Positions 1 through 43,726 of a DNA stretch of 64,000 nucleotides are shown here, piece after piece. A program made the position numbers and the translations under genes. The notes beneath the pieces were generated by a model. That model saw only the letters and a program-made list of their open reading frames with translations. It searched no databases and had not been told where the DNA came from. Each line of letters starts with the position of its first letter. Position 1 is the first letter of the stretch. The stretch comes from Cranoglanis bouderius (lineage: Eukaryota; Chordata; Actinopteri; Siluriformes; Cranoglanididae), in assembly GCA_023630585.1 (NCBI GenBank), contig CM042555.1, positions 14,223,501 through 14,287,500 on the forward strand, read 5' to 3'.

Positions 1-359
1 TCGGGCAAAGACTCGAAGCCTCATCATAATAATAAAAAACAACAACTCTTGGCCACTGGGAAAAATTGAAAATGTGTAACCCTCAATTTGAGACTTGTGA
101 CTATCCCCACACCCACCTTGGCCATTCTCCTAGGGCAGCTCCAGAATAGATGCGAGACCACACCTGGTTTTGTACCAGAGCCTGTACTGTGTGGATTTAA
201 AACCAATTTTGTGCTTTATCCAAAGTGAGTGTCTGTAGTCTAGGATCTTAGCTGTCCATTAATCAAGGTGTGGACAGTAAGCAGAATGATATGGCAGCAT
301 GAAAGCACACAGTTTATTGTTGCCTGGCTTCAACTGAGATAAGAATATTGCCATTTGCT
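1..359. other. unassigned sequence at left edge
   Basis: AT-rich single-copy-looking sequence; nothing recognisable. It may be part of the LINE that follows. Confidence 0.3.
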
Positions 360-701
360 GCAGCATCATCCATTAACTCTCACAGACACAGTCTCAGTGT
401 TTAAGTCCAGGCTGAAAACATATTTGTTTAGTCAAGCCTTTTGTGAATAGTTTTTTTTTTTTTAGGTAAAGGAGCAGATCTAGAGGGCTCTCCCCCAACA
501 CTTTCACACGTTCACCCAGGTTTGTTGATGGTGGAGTGGCTGGCCGTCTTATGTCCCAGGGCACCCTCAAGCCTGTGTTACCTTCTGGCTCTCCTTTTTA
601 GTTATGCTGTTATAGCTAGTCTTACCAGAGCCCCTGCTTGCACTCACGCAAAGTACATTGTCCTTAATCATTATGGGACAATAAGCATACCTAATAATCT
701 T

Positions 702-744
<43 letters not shown>

Positions 745-1575
745 GTTGAGCTACACATGATACTCCTGAGATGCCGGTGATCCTGACCCCTTCTGCTCTC
801 TGGACCTGCCTGATCCATCCTGATGCCCTACTTCTGGTTGGAGTTCTCATCAATTGGAAGTCACATGCTGTTGCTGAGGATGTCCCCACACGGTGCAGCC
901 TAAAGATCATTGAGATTACTGAGGATGGTACCACTTAAAAACCATGAAGATGGCTTTGGACCTCAATTCATATGAACAGTTATGCTATGATGGCTACGAC
1001 TACAATTACCACAAACAGTTTTGCACTCAAGTCTCCATCAGTAAACAGTGGAGAAGTTCAACAAAACAGACTTCATGTATAAACTGTAATGGAATTTTCC
1101 TCATTACACAACTGCACTACATTTACGGCATTTGGCAGACACCCTTATCCAGAGTGACTTACATTTATTTCATTTATATATCTGAGCAGTTGAGGGCCTT
1201 GCTCAAGGGCCTAACAGTGGCAGCTTGGCGGTGCTGGGATTTGAATGCATGACCTCCCGATCAGTAGCCCAATGTCTTAACCACTGAGCTACCACTGCCA
1301 CAAAAACTATGAAACTATTTGACCATGTAGTATTAGCACATTTATAGAAGGGATTTATTTATTTATAATTGCACTATCCGGTGTCACCCAGATGAGGATG
1401 GGTTCCCTTTTGAGTCTGGTTCCTCTCAAGGTTTCTTCCTCATATCATCTCAGGGAGTTTTTCCTTGCCACCGTTTAAAATCTATATCCTGAATTTATAT
1501 ATTTCTGTAAAGCTGCTTTGGGACAATGTCCATTGTTAAAAGTGCTATACAAATAAAACTGAATTGAATTGAGTT
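360..1575 (+). mobile_element. 3' end of an L2-like LINE, interrupted by a SINE
   Basis: The segment at 380-440 reads as the C terminus of an L2-type ORF2 (VFKSRLKTYLF-like), followed by a long 3' UTR containing a (CT)n run at 705-741. The tail at 1370-1575 is a widespread fish module (cattgttaaaagtgctatac) ending in a ttgaa-type simple repeat. Similar tails occur at 5490-5580 (plus) and 13352-13560 (minus). The SINE at about 1109-1305 splits it. Confidence 0.65.
1109..1305 (-). mobile_element. tRNA-derived SINE
   Basis: On the minus strand it has a tRNA-like head: AGCTCAGTGGTTAAGACAT resembles an A box and ATTCAAATCCC a B box, followed by a body ending in the common fish module with CTGGATAAGGGTGTCTGCCA and TAAATG repeats. 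A related head is at 47205-47290. It is a SINE, not a tRNA gene: the acceptor-stem pairing and overall length do not fit. Confidence 0.8.
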
Positions 1576-2126
1576 AACCTGGTTCACTGTGACAAAACAC
1601 TGTGATTTGATGAATGCAATTGAAGAAAGGGTTGGAGACATGTTGTTGGGGCTCAAGATGGCTTCTGTCCCTATTCAGTCACACTTCTGCTCAATTACTG
1701 TGGAGGCCAGGCAGTTTGGGACTTTTCTAAACTGCCCCAAGTGCCTTTCCAACTCTCCAAAAAGGTCAGTAACCTTTCAAATGGAAGTATAAATCAGACT
1801 TAAGATCAATTATGTCTAGTCAGTACCTTAAAACTATCCATCATGTGCTTTCCACCTGACTGTCAGTGCATCTGCCCCCCCCCCACCCAACATACAGGTG
1901 GTGAGCCCACAAGGTGCATTCATTGCACTGTGGAGCAAGTCCGAACTACACTTTTATTTTTCTATTAGTTAATAAAGCATAAAACCATAGTACCTATTTT
2001 GCGTTAACAATGCAAAGTGCTGTTGTTGCAGCACTGAATACTGCCGCGAGATGGAGAATCTCACTCATCCATTAACATATTGGGTCAAAACAGAGCTAAA
2101 AAGGCAACGCAGCATCTAGGTATTTA
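1576..2126. other. unassigned spacer
   Basis: No gene or clear element seen; includes a C-rich run near 1876. Confidence 0.3.
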
Positions 2127-3703
2127 CAGTGGGTATAGAAAAGAATCACCCCCACCCCCCACCCACCCCCCCCCTTTAAAATAATCACATTTTGTTGCTT
2201 TTCAGCCTGAAATGAAGACAGACACAGTTTTTGTTTTATCAAGCTGTATTTACTCAGTGCAACTTATAACATCCAAGTGAAAGATATAATACCAACATGT
2301 CAGGAAAAAAAACCCAGAATCACTGAGTTGGAAAAAGGATCACCCCCCTACTAAAATGACTTGTAAACTCAATAAGGTGTAGCTAGTCACCTTCTCAATG
2401 GCACACAAAGCCATTTAACTTTCAACTGTGATCAGCTGTGGCCATTTTGATTAACTCAGCATGAAAAGAGCTTTCCTGGAGCATTTCAGTCCTTGGTAGT
2501 GCAACTGAAACAATCAATCAACTATGGGTGGCAAGGCACTGTCAAAAGATCTCTGGGATAAAGTTTTGGACAGGCACAAGTCAGGAGATGGATACAAAAA
2601 ATGTCAAAGGCTTTATCAATGCCTAGAAGCACAGTGAAGTCTATTATTAAGAAGTGGAAGGTATTTGGTACAACACAGACCCTCCCTGGATCAGGACATC
2701 GCTCCAAACTGGATGAAAGAGGCCTACAGCAACTCTGAAGCAGTTGCAGGAATTTATGACAAAGAGTGGTCATTGTGTGCATGTAACAACAATATCACAA
2801 ATTCTCCACAAATGTGGCTTGTATGGGAGGGTTGCAAGAAAAAGCCACTCCTCAAGAAAGGCCACATGCAGTCACGACTGAGCTTTGCCAAAACGCACCT
2901 TGAAGATTCTGAGGCCACATGGAAAAAAGAGTTATGGTCAGATGAGACTAAAATTGAAATATTTGTCCTCAACACCAAATGATATGTCTGGCGGAAATCC
3001 AATACAGCTCATCATCCAAATAACACCATTCCTACAATAAAGCATGGAGGTGGTAATATACTTTTATGGGGGTGTTTCTCCGCAGAAGGGACTGGAGCAC
3101 TTGTCAGGATAGAAGGAAAAATGGATGGGGCAAAATACCGTCAAATTCTTGAGGAAAATCTGCTGCCCTCTGCCAGAAAGTTGTCAATGTGAAGAAGGTT
3201 TACCTTCCAAAATGACAATGACCCAAAGCAGACAGCAAAAGTGACAACACAGTGGTTGAAGGAGAAAAAGGTGAATGTCCTTGCATGGCCTAGTCAGAGC
3301 CCAGGCTTAAACCCCATTGAAAATCTGTGGAATGACTTGAAGACTGCAGTCCACAAACGGTCACCATCAAATTTAACTGAACTTGAGCAGTTCTGCAAAG
3401 AAGAGTGGGCAAATATTGCAAAGTCTAGATGTGCAAAGTTAGTAGAGACATATCCCAACAGACTAAAGGCTGTAATTAAAAAATTAAGGCAAATTAAAGC
3501 AAGGGGGTGATCCTTTTTCCAACTCAGTGATTCTGTTTTTTAATTGAAAAAAATTTTGGTGTTACATCTTTCACTTGGATGTTATAAGTTGCACTGAGTA
3601 AATACAGCTGGATAAAACAAAAACTGTGTCCGTCTTCATTTCAGGCTGAAAAGCAACAAAATGTGATTATTTTAAAGGGGGTGATTCTTTTCTATATCTA
3701 CTG
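2127..3703 (+). mobile_element. Tc1-like element, family A, near full length, dead
   Basis: Inverted ends cagtgggtatagaaaag / cttttctatatctactg are flanked by TA at 2125-2126 and 3704-3705. Length 1577 bp. A transposase frame starts near 2524 (MGGKALSKDLWDKVLD) and ends in KARG at 3510. The DD34E positions are readable: WSDETK near 2937, NDNDPK near 3212, PIENLW near 3313. In-frame stops near 2640, 2980 and 3190 and frameshifts in the N-terminal half inactivate it. A truncated sibling is at 59352-59757. Confidence 0.92.
2524..3510 (+). pseudogene. Tc1 transposase remnant, family A
   Basis: A Tc1/mariner transposase excises and reinserts the element at TA sites through a DDE catalytic triad. 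All three acidic positions remain legible, but the N-terminal DNA-binding part is frameshifted and at least three stop codons break the frame (after SLEA, NTK and KLSM). Not functional. Confidence 0.88.
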
Positions 3704-3705
3704 TA

Positions 3706-4064
3706 TATCTATGACATAAATCCCGTTACCATGGCAAGATCTGAGTTCATATGGTGGGGCTAATCATTTCAATGGGATGTGCGCACTGGCACACTGCCCA
3801 CAAGGAAATGTGGGCATTTCCATATTCAGTTAATGGTGACTTACTTCCGGGGAAGGTACTTTTTGTTCTGACGGCAGAAATTGACTGGTCATCTAATTGG
3901 AGAACACGTAAATAAAATTAATAAAACTCACATTCAGACAACCAGTTGTCTCAAAACCAGCTCCAGAATCCCAACTAGTATGGATTCAAACTAGGCTGAC
4001 CAGATCAGTGCTCGGACAATGGGAGACACTCAGATAACAAATGAGACGCTTCATGCTGCTAGAT
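3706..4064. other. unassigned spacer
   Basis: No recognisable gene or repeat. Confidence 0.3.
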
Positions 4065-5580
4065 TAGCCAAACTATAATAAGTCCTGCAAACTCTGACAC
4101 AGTCAATCACAGTATTCTCCTGTTCATCCTTAGTGAAACACTGACCCAGCATGACAGTGGTTTGTGTGCTATCTAAAAGGTTGCTTGAATCAAATGTGAA
4201 GTTTCCTATCTGTTCCATGACATTCTCTTGGTTTCTTGGCACACCTTGGTGCTTGAGCCCCTTTTCTTTTCCCTCTATATTCATTCTCTTAGTGAGGTGA
4301 TATCTGTACATGATGTTTCTTAACATAGTTATGCTGATGACACTCACCATCATATTCCCAGGTTACTATCAATATCTCAGCATCTCTCGCAGACGTTTCA
4401 TCTGATCAACTACAGCTAAATCCCAGCAAGACTGAGCTACTGTATATAACTGTAAATCGATGCCCATGCCTTGATTCTGCCATGCTTGTTGAGAAGTCCC
4501 TGATGAATAATACTGTACATGAAACCTCAGAATAATGTCAGATATCATTCTGAGCACATCATGAGAATTTGACCCTTTCTCCCCATGTAGCTCCAGCAGC
4601 CCTACTTGTATTCACCCATGTCAATACTGCATTCCATCCACTGGCTTCCTATGTCTGTCTGCCCTAGGCCTAAATTTCTAATGCTTGCCTACAAAGCCAA
4701 AAATGGGCCAAATCCTCCCAAACCCTAATGGAAATTCCTGCACATCCTTTGAGCTCTTCGAGCCAAATGTATGGCACAGTTTGACCAGTAACCCTTCAAG
4801 TCACAAGAAAGACATGCATTAATTAGTGCCCAGGGGGTGTAATGAACTACCCGCTCCCCACCCCCAAGGTAAGTGAGTCTGTCTTCAAACAGACTGAAGA
4901 CCCATCGTTTCAATAAGTATATGCATGTTTCACGATAGAGGTTGACCTGAACCATTAAAACCCTTTTTTGAAAGATAGCTTTGGAAAATGAATTCAGCAC
5001 CATGAAATATTTACCTACAATTGTAGTTGTAGAATATAAGCGTGACAGGACTCAGCCTTCATGGGCTCATGGAAGTACTAACGAACACCTGTTAAGCCAA
5101 ATAGCCGCACTTCCTATAACATGTTAGCAGGGTAAAAAAAATGCTTCAGGCGACCCTGTATGACGTTTTACCAAACTGTACTGTAACTGCCCTTACACAG
5201 ATTACAGCATTACAGAATGTGTAACATTGTATTATAACCAACATGTAAAGCCTTTAGAGTATTTAGTGGGACATTCAGTAACGATTAAGGTCAATACTCA
5301 TGGGAATCCTTGGGAAGCTAATTGGGCAGGACCATTCTCTATAAAAAGCAAGCGTGGCTCTTACATATATGAGACATTGCAGGAGAAGGAGAAACATAAA
5401 TGAGAAGTGTGAAGGTCTTTACAGTACTCATAATTTTCCACATAAATGACACCACCTGATCTATTCAGAACTGCTTATTGTGTGCATACTGTTCATCTCA
5501 TTCCTATTTCTTTCTTTCTGTAAAGCAGCTTTGTGATAATGTCCATTGTTCGAAGCTCTATACAAATTAAATTTAACTGA
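4065..5580 (+). mobile_element. L2-like LINE fragment with reverse transcriptase remnant and 3' tail
   Basis: At 4088-4112 the plus strand reads DTVNHSILL-like, at 4232-4262 a PQGSVLGPL-like stretch and at 4323-4350 SYADDT, the reverse-transcriptase catalytic box. Around 4618-4700 lies a degenerate LDWLP/YKAL-like C-terminal region and at 5505-5580 the same 3' tail as at 1500-1575. Many stops and frameshifts. Confidence 0.75.
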
Positions 5581-8500
5581 CTATTGGACCTTCTAGCTTC
5601 TTATTACATGGACAAAGAGTAACAGTATGATTTATATGTGAAAGCTTTTAGCTTGATGCTTCCAGTGTCTGAAAAGGGTGGTAAGTATATATATTTTTAA
5701 TTATCCAAGAATCTACACTGAGTCAGAGTCATATGTGGAGAGGTTGTAACCATGTCATTTAAAAACCTAGAGCACAGCTTGATGCAGAAACAGACAAATG
5801 AAGCAGTGATTGACTTTATGGTTTTAATTAGCAAAAATGGTAAAAATTAATAAATACAAATTGATCAAATGCTCCTAAAATGCCCATCCCCTTCAACATG
5901 AAGAAAGATGTGTAAATGTGCATTAAATAACTTACACGAAGAAAACGATGAAGTCTATGAATGAAACAAACAAACCAACATCAGGCAGCACCAAACAACA
6001 AAGACCAACAAAGACCAGATAACATACAAACTGTAAAAAAGTAATTCATCACATCATACTTTAAACCATTATGAAAAAATATTCAACACTTCTTTCCATG
6101 AGAACTATGTAAATCGCATACTGAATACTTTATCATTTGTTTGGCACAAGGGGTGTACCACTGTGAATTTGTTGTGTTTGTGCAATACTCCTTAGTTGAT
6201 TGCCTTCCTGAATTCGTACAGGTGAGAGGCCCTTTAATGAGGTAATGGTAAAAGGAAGGCGTGAAAGCTTGTGTTGAGTCAAAACGTGAATGGGGACCTC
6301 AACTCTCAGCCCAAGCAGCCTAAGGATGACTGAGTGGACTGTGATGCACTGCCTCAGTGTTGGGTTTTTCAGTAGTTTCACATTTTTAAAAAATTGTATT
6401 TATTTTTTAAAACACTTTAGGGACCAATAAAATGACACAAACACCTATTCTCTAGTGTATGTAACGTATATGCAGAGACTTTCCACACTTTCGGACACTA
6501 CAGCTTTAAACATCCAAACACAAATGGTCAGTCTTTTCAGCAAAACCTGACATTTCCTGGCCAACAAGGGGCTGAAAATGTCATTTGCAAATATCCAATT
6601 TAATGGGCAATCCCTTACCAACCCCTAAAACAACACTTTTATTATATCAGACATTTCATCATCATACCAAATAAAAAAAGAACAATTCTCTGTAGAAAAA
6701 TGCACATCAATGTTCACAACTGAGATCTCACAGCTGTAGTGAGATTCAACAACAGTTTTGTATGTATTTGTAATCCCCCCCTTCCCCATTATTGTACAGG
6801 GCTTAAAGCTGCCCGCCAGTTCTTTTGTCCATTAGGTCCCACTCTGGCAATCTCACATATGTCTGTATTAAACGTCACCTGCAGACAATCGTTTATTCGT
6901 CTGGAAAATGTTCTGTCTCCCGCAGAGCTTTTGAAAATTAAAATGAATTGGCTCGTTGCTAAACGCTATTGTGTAGCAGGTCAGAAATTAAGCTCGGCTG
7001 CTTTGAATCAAACCAACTAAACCACGGAATGGACGCAAAAGCACTCCAGAAATAAAAAAAACAACAATTACATTGTTTTAAACTGAAAGTGCAAGAACAT
7101 CGTAATTAAAATTACAGGTCTTGTAAACAAAACTCAAATCAGGCACTGGCCAAAAAAATAAGCATAAGATACACAACTTAAATCTGATGATAGTGCAACA
7201 GAAAGCAGTAAGGACTCCTGGAGGGAAACACACATAACTTTGCCAAATCACACTGACACAAATGTTCCTCCAACTGGGACATCACATTAACCAAGAAACC
7301 AGAGCATGTTAAGGCAACCGCTTTAAAACTCTACTGCAGGCCAGACAGGTTGATTGCCTGAGTAGTGAAACGCGCGCACACACACACACACACACACCCC
7401 CACACACAAAGCTGATACAAGGACACAACCAGCACTATTTATATTTACACAGACCTGCATCACATTTATATTTGTAATTTGCATCTCTGCATGATCTGTT
7501 GTGCTTCATTATCGACATAAAGTTTCATAAAAGTCGCCCTACCCTTGTATAAAACACACACTCTTGTATTTATAATGGTCTGACACTCCACATCTGTAGA
7601 CTTTCAGAGATATGATACAAATGCAGCATGTCTTTGATCACTCACTCTTTAACATGATATGATAGCAGATGAGTGGAGCGGTGTTGGGTTCATTTATGTT
7701 CCTGTGCTGTTGGGTTCTTAGCTAAACCTGGCACTCCTGTGCTTTTGCTCCGAGTCGTCTTAACAGTGCTGCCATGTGGAAGGCTAACACTTCAGCTAAT
7801 AAAACAATACAAAATAGAAAGCCCTTGTATAATGCTACATAAGCATCATTTCACAAATAAAACATTTCTTTTGATAAAATGTGCATAAACCAACAGTTAA
7901 GTACCACAGGGCCAAACAACCCCACAAGTGACAACTGACAGAAAACTATCTTTACCATCAAGTGTGCTGCAGAAACCTTCACTAACAAACCTTTACTTAG
8001 TGTCCAGATACCGTCAGCCCTGTGGTACACTATAGAGGGAAACTAACCACAATGTCATTGTATAGTCTGATTTTAGAGTCATTCCTTTAATGAAGTGATT
8101 GATTTATCATAGTAATTTTAAAAACCTATTAGGGAAAGAGATGCAACATTCCACTTGAAATCCTGTGTTGTAAAGTTTGTGTTTGAGATCCGACACCAAA
8201 CTCACTAACTGCCTTAACACTCAGACACATGGCATTTTGATCACTAGTAAAGGCTGTGTCTGACTTTTTATTAAGAGTCCTCAATACTGATGCTACACAA
8301 ATACAATGCTATTTTTCATACATCTATTTAATCACCATAAAGTAAAAAATACATGTCCCTGTGGCAAACAATATTTGGCAAAACAGAGCTGAGTAATTTA
8401 TTTGAAAAGACAACAATTGAAAAATATACTTACAGAATTGCTGCACATGGACGTTATAAATAGAACAAATACATCTAATAGGTGTGTAGCTTTTTGAACA

Positions 8501-9811
8501 CCTGGAAGACCTGCTTATAAATTATGATTCATGTCTTTCCCTTAGCTGTTCTGCTTTGGAGCCCAGACGGGGGAAAAAGCCCTACACCTGTACTGGACTG
8601 ATTCTATCACTCTATCAGCCTTATTACTCCTTTTTAATAGCAATAGGACCAGAAGTAGACATGTACCGATATACATTTTTCATATTGTGATATCTTAAAT
8701 TTGATCATGGTTTATGATGTCTATCACAATATTACATTAAATAATTACTACAAGCTTACCTGTAGTCTTGTGGCACTCCATTTTAACTGCAAATGGCAGG
8801 GAGAGCCTTTGGCAACCTCATATTCATAACGTCTAAGTTCTTGTGCATTTATTTTACAATCAAGTTGCTAAAAAAGAAAAGAAAGTCCTGTGGTGGACTG
8901 ACACCGCATCCAGGGTGTCTTCCTACCTCACACCCAGTGTTCCTGGGTGCTTCAGATATACTGACTCTGACCTGCATAAAGTGATACTGAAGATGAATGA
9001 TGAATGAAGATGAATAAACTAATGAACAATGCTAAAAACAAAACTAGCTTTACACATAAGGTTAGTTTTTGTATCAAATAATGAGATGACATAGTTAGCT
9101 GACTAACAGCTGAATAACTAACTGTTTGCCTACCAGACTGTATTATGATAGCTAGCTAAATTGAACAGTGAAGGATTTATGGCAATTTACATTTCAGTCA
9201 GCACATTTTAAACTTTCATGATAAACAGAATAATGCAACTACTTTCACTCCAAGGGTTAAATGTGAGTCTGCCTTCAAAACTGGCTAAAGTAAGGATCTT
9301 CACTTCACTGTCCTTATGCTAACCTCTTCCAAAGAGCAAAAAAAAAAAAAAAAAGAAAACAGGCATAATATTATTGCCTATACAATAACAAGACTGCATG
9401 TTTAATATCTCAATATACTGTATAAGTATTGTATATTATCAGCACATGCCTACTTATGTCCTAACACTAATGTTTTAATAGCTGGAAAAAGCCTTTGCTC
9501 AGTTGTTCCTTAAGCTTCCCAACCAAGAGGTGCAATGGCAACTATAGCAGGCACACGTTGGTGTGATATCTTAAACTCTGATAACTCTTAATTTATTTCT
9601 TTATATTATTATTGATTATTATTTCTGTTAATTTTTTTCAGGTGCTGGTACTTTAGAACTTTTAATCCTGCTTCATCCAAAATGGCACTGTGGATTCTTA
9701 CAGACAAGACAACACAGGAACAGAAACATTAAATGGCAACTTAGGACACTTTTAGATCGGAGGTCTATGGGGTGTAAGGGGTAGAACGGGGTGCACACTT
9801 TAATGCCGATA
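5581..9811 (-). other. phf21a 3' UTR and downstream DNA, repeat-poor
   Basis: Below the stop codon there are about 4 kb with few recognisable repeats. A long 3' UTR is likely, but its end cannot be fixed: several minus-strand AATAAA sites are present (for example near 9593-9598, 8849, 8396 and 8264). A degraded SINE tail lies at 8885-9015, a short (CA)n run at 7373-7397, and an A-run at 9340-9355. Short open frames here look like chance. Confidence 0.5.
8885..9015 (+). mobile_element. SINE 3' tail fragment
   Basis: The CCTGTGGTGGACTGACACCG to TCCAGGGTGT segment and the following gatgaatgatgaat repeat match the 3' module of the fish tRNA-SINE seen complete at 48744-49062. Truncated at its 5' end. 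Confidence 0.6.
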
Positions 9812-40551
<30,740 letters not shown>

Positions 40552-40620
40552 CATCAAGCCCTTCTGCCCAAATTCCACACCTCCCTCAGCCTAGGGGTAC
40601 AGAGACAGAGACAGTTGAGA

Positions 40621-40624
<4 letters not shown>

Positions 40625-40682
<58 letters not shown>
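40625..40682. repeat. (GA)n microsatellite upstream of exon 1
   Basis: About 29 GA units on the plus strand, (TC)n in the transcript, ending some 35 nt before the exon 1 acceptor. Confidence 0.97.
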
Positions 40683-40688
<6 letters not shown>

Positions 40689-40827
40689 CTTATATACCTA
40701 CATTATATATACTTTAAATATTCATTCTTCTGATTTATAATGGATAATGAAGCTTATTAACTTCATGGTGCTTGGGTTTGCAAAAATAATGTGACTATAT
40801 AAGAAAACCAGAAAAACAGGGTTTTAC

Positions 40828-40984
<157 letters not shown>

Positions 40985-41958
40985 TATACACACATACATA
41001 CACCCACACACACACACACATACAACTCCAATTCCAAAAAAGTTGGGACACTGTGTAAAATGTAAATAAAAACAGTATGCATTGATTTGCAAATCTCATA
41101 AACCCACATGTTATTCACAATAGAACACAGAAAACATATCAAATGTTTAAACTGAGGAAATGTACCAGAAAAAAAATAAGGTAATTTTGAATTTGATTGC
41201 TGCAACACAATTTGATGGCCATATCAAAAAAGTTGGGACAGCGCAACAAACGTCTGGAAAAGTAAGTGTTACTAAAAAGAAACAGCTGGAGGTTAATTGG
41301 CAACAGGTCAGTAACATGATTGGGTATGAAGAGTATCTTAGAGAGGCAGAGTCTCTCAGAAGTAAAGATGGGCAGAGGTTCACCAATCTGCGAAAAACTG
41401 CGTCTACAATTTGTGGAACAATTTCAGAATAATGTTCCTCAATGTAAAATTGCGAAGATTATGAAAATTTCATCATCTACAGTACATAATATCGTCAAAA
41501 GATTCAGAGAATCTGGAGAAATCTCTGTGCGCAAGGGACAAGGGTGAAAATCAATATTGCATGCCCATCATCTTCGGGGCTCAGGCAGCACTGCATTAAA
41601 AATGATTCTGTAATGGAAATCACCGCATGAGCTCAGAAACACCTCCAGAACTCATTGTCTGTGAACACAGTTCGATGTGCCATTCACAAACGCTGGTTAA
41701 AGCTTTATCATGCAAAGAAGAAGCCATATTTGAACATGATCCAGAAACGCCGCTGTCTTCTCTGGGCCAAAGCTCATTTAAAATGGACTGAGGCAAAGTG
41801 GAAAACTGTTCTGTGGTCAGACGAATCGAAATTCAAAATTCTTTTTGGAAACCATGGACGCCGCATCCTCTGTACTAAAGAGGAGAGGGACCATCCGGAT
41901 TGTTATCAGCGCTCAGTTCAAAAGCCTGCATCTCTGATGGTATGGGGGTGCATTAGTG

Positions 41959-42513
41959 CAGTGGTTCCCAACCTGGGGGTCACGACCCCCACTAGGGGTC
42001 GCCAAGCTCACTCTAGTTTGAGGGTTATAAGAGGAAGAAATAATGATTTTTTAAAAATGTAAAACAGCACAATAAATAAATCCATTTTGAACATTCTAAT
42101 AATAGTGTGTAAGATATATAAAAAGAGAAGCCATTTCCTTAACATAGAGAATTTTTTAGCTGTGCATCACGAGAGTGGGAAAGGACGGACACAGCTTTAA
42201 AAAAAAAAAAAAAAAAAAAAAAGCAAAATTCACATTGCTCGTTCTAATTGTACAGTGCAACACTCAAAACAACTCAAAACGAATATGGCAAAGCAGCGGG
42301 GAGAAGAGAAAAATGTATGCACTAAAAAGAAAACAAGGATTTATTTGGGCAGATACAGTGCCCTCCACTAATATTGGCACCCTTGGTAAATATGAGCAAA
42401 GGAGGTTGTGAAAAATTGTTATTTATTGTTTAACCTTTTGATCTTTTGTTAAAAAATTCACAAATATACTCTGCTCTCATGGATGTCAAACAACTGCAAA
42501 CACAACACAGGTT

Positions 42514-42603
<90 letters not shown>

Positions 42604-43092
42604 AAAACAATCTTTGTTAAATATAGATGTGCAGCAATTATTGACACCCTTATGAATTCATATGAGAAAAATATATTTGAAGTATATTCCCACTGATATT
42701 TTACATTTTTTAGTACACCTGGGTGACTAGGATCAGGAAATTGTTCAGCCATGACTTCCTGTTTCACAGGGGTAGAAATATGAGGTAACACACAGGCCAA
42801 ATTCCCTTAGTCATTCATAACAATGGGTAAGACCAAGGAACATAGCTGTGATGTGCGGCAAAAGATTGTTGAGCTTCACAAAACGGGAAGTGGCTATAAG
42901 AAAATAGCACAACCATCAGGGCAATAATTAAGAAGTTCCAGTCAACTGGAAATGTTATGAATCAACCTGGAATTGGACGTGTGTCTATATTGTCTCAATG
43001 CACTGTAAAGAGGATGGTTCGAGTGGCCAAAAAATCGCGTTAGGGATGTTGCATGTTAAAATAGGGGGCTCCTGGAAAAAAGGTTGGGACTG
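41959..43092. mobile_element. hAT-like element with 8-bp target duplication, nested in family D Tc1
   Basis: cagtggttcccaacct at 41959 and aggttgggactg ending at 43092 are inverted ends; the 8-bp target cattagtg is exactly duplicated at 41951-41958 and 43093-43100. The left 397 bp includes ggggtcacgaccccc, typical of Charlie-like hAT ends; an A run is at 42200-42222. No transposase frame remains. It contains the family F fragment below. Confidence 0.9.
42356..43036 (+). mobile_element. Tc1-like family F fragment, nested inside the hAT element
   Basis: Left end cagtgccctccactaatatt after TA (42354-42355). It runs through the transposase start (MGKTKEHSCDVRQKIVELHK at about 42823) to KRMVRVAKKS, then stops; the right half of the element is absent. 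A (CA)n(TA)n array at 42521-42597 lies within it. Confidence 0.85.
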
Positions 43093-43726
43093 CATTAGTG
43101 CCTATGGAATGGGCAGCTTGCACATCTGGAAAGGCACCATCAATGCTGAAAGGTATATACAGGTTTTAGAACAACATATCCTTCATCCAGATAACGTCTT
43201 TTTCAGGGAAGGCCTTGCATATGTCAGAAAGACAATGCTAAACCACATACTGCATCTATTACAACTGCATGGCTTCGTAGTAGAGTCTGGGTGCTGAACT
43301 GGCCTGCCTGCAGTCCAGAGCTTTCATCAATTGAAAACATTTGGCGCATCATGAAACGTAAAATATGACAAAGACAACCCAGGACTGTTGAGCAGCTAGA
43401 ATCCTGTATCAGACACGAATGGGACAACATTCCTTTCCCAAAACTCCAGCAACTGGTCTCCTCAGTTCCCAGACATATACAGACTGTTGTTAAAAGAAGA
43501 GGGGATGCTACACAGTGGTAAACATGACCCTGTCCCAACTTTTTTGAAACGTGTTCCTGCCATCAAATTCAAAATTTCCTTATTTTTTCCTTAAAATGGT
43601 AGATTTCCTCAGAACTTTCTATGTTCTATTGTGAATTAAATCTGGGTTCATGAGATTTGCAAATCATTGCATTCTGTTTTTATTTACATTTTACACAGCG
43701 TCCCAACTTTTTTGGAATTGGGGCTG

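Larger units (their letters stand above)
41023..43726 (+). mobile_element. Tc1-like element, family D, interrupted by a hAT insertion
   Basis: Ends caactccaattcc and ggaattggggctg with TA at 41021-41022 and 43727-43728. Removing the hAT insertion and one 8-bp duplication leaves about 1562 bp, the normal length for the family. Transposase pieces before the break include KIMKISSSTVHNIVKRFRES (41452-41520), ALRRH-like sequence, WSDESK at 41817 and VWGCIS at 41940; after it GMGSLHIWKGT, PLEQH and LARSP.. LSSIENIW-like text to 43520. Confidence 0.92.

Noticed and set aside
705..741. CRISPR-like or satellite arrays
   Set aside because: All tandem arrays seen are 2-4 nt microsatellites; no spaced direct repeats of CRISPR size are present and the genome is eukaryotic.
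6133..6381. 82-codon minus-strand open frame
   Set aside because: No similarity to any family I know; lies in the probable 3' UTR or downstream DNA.
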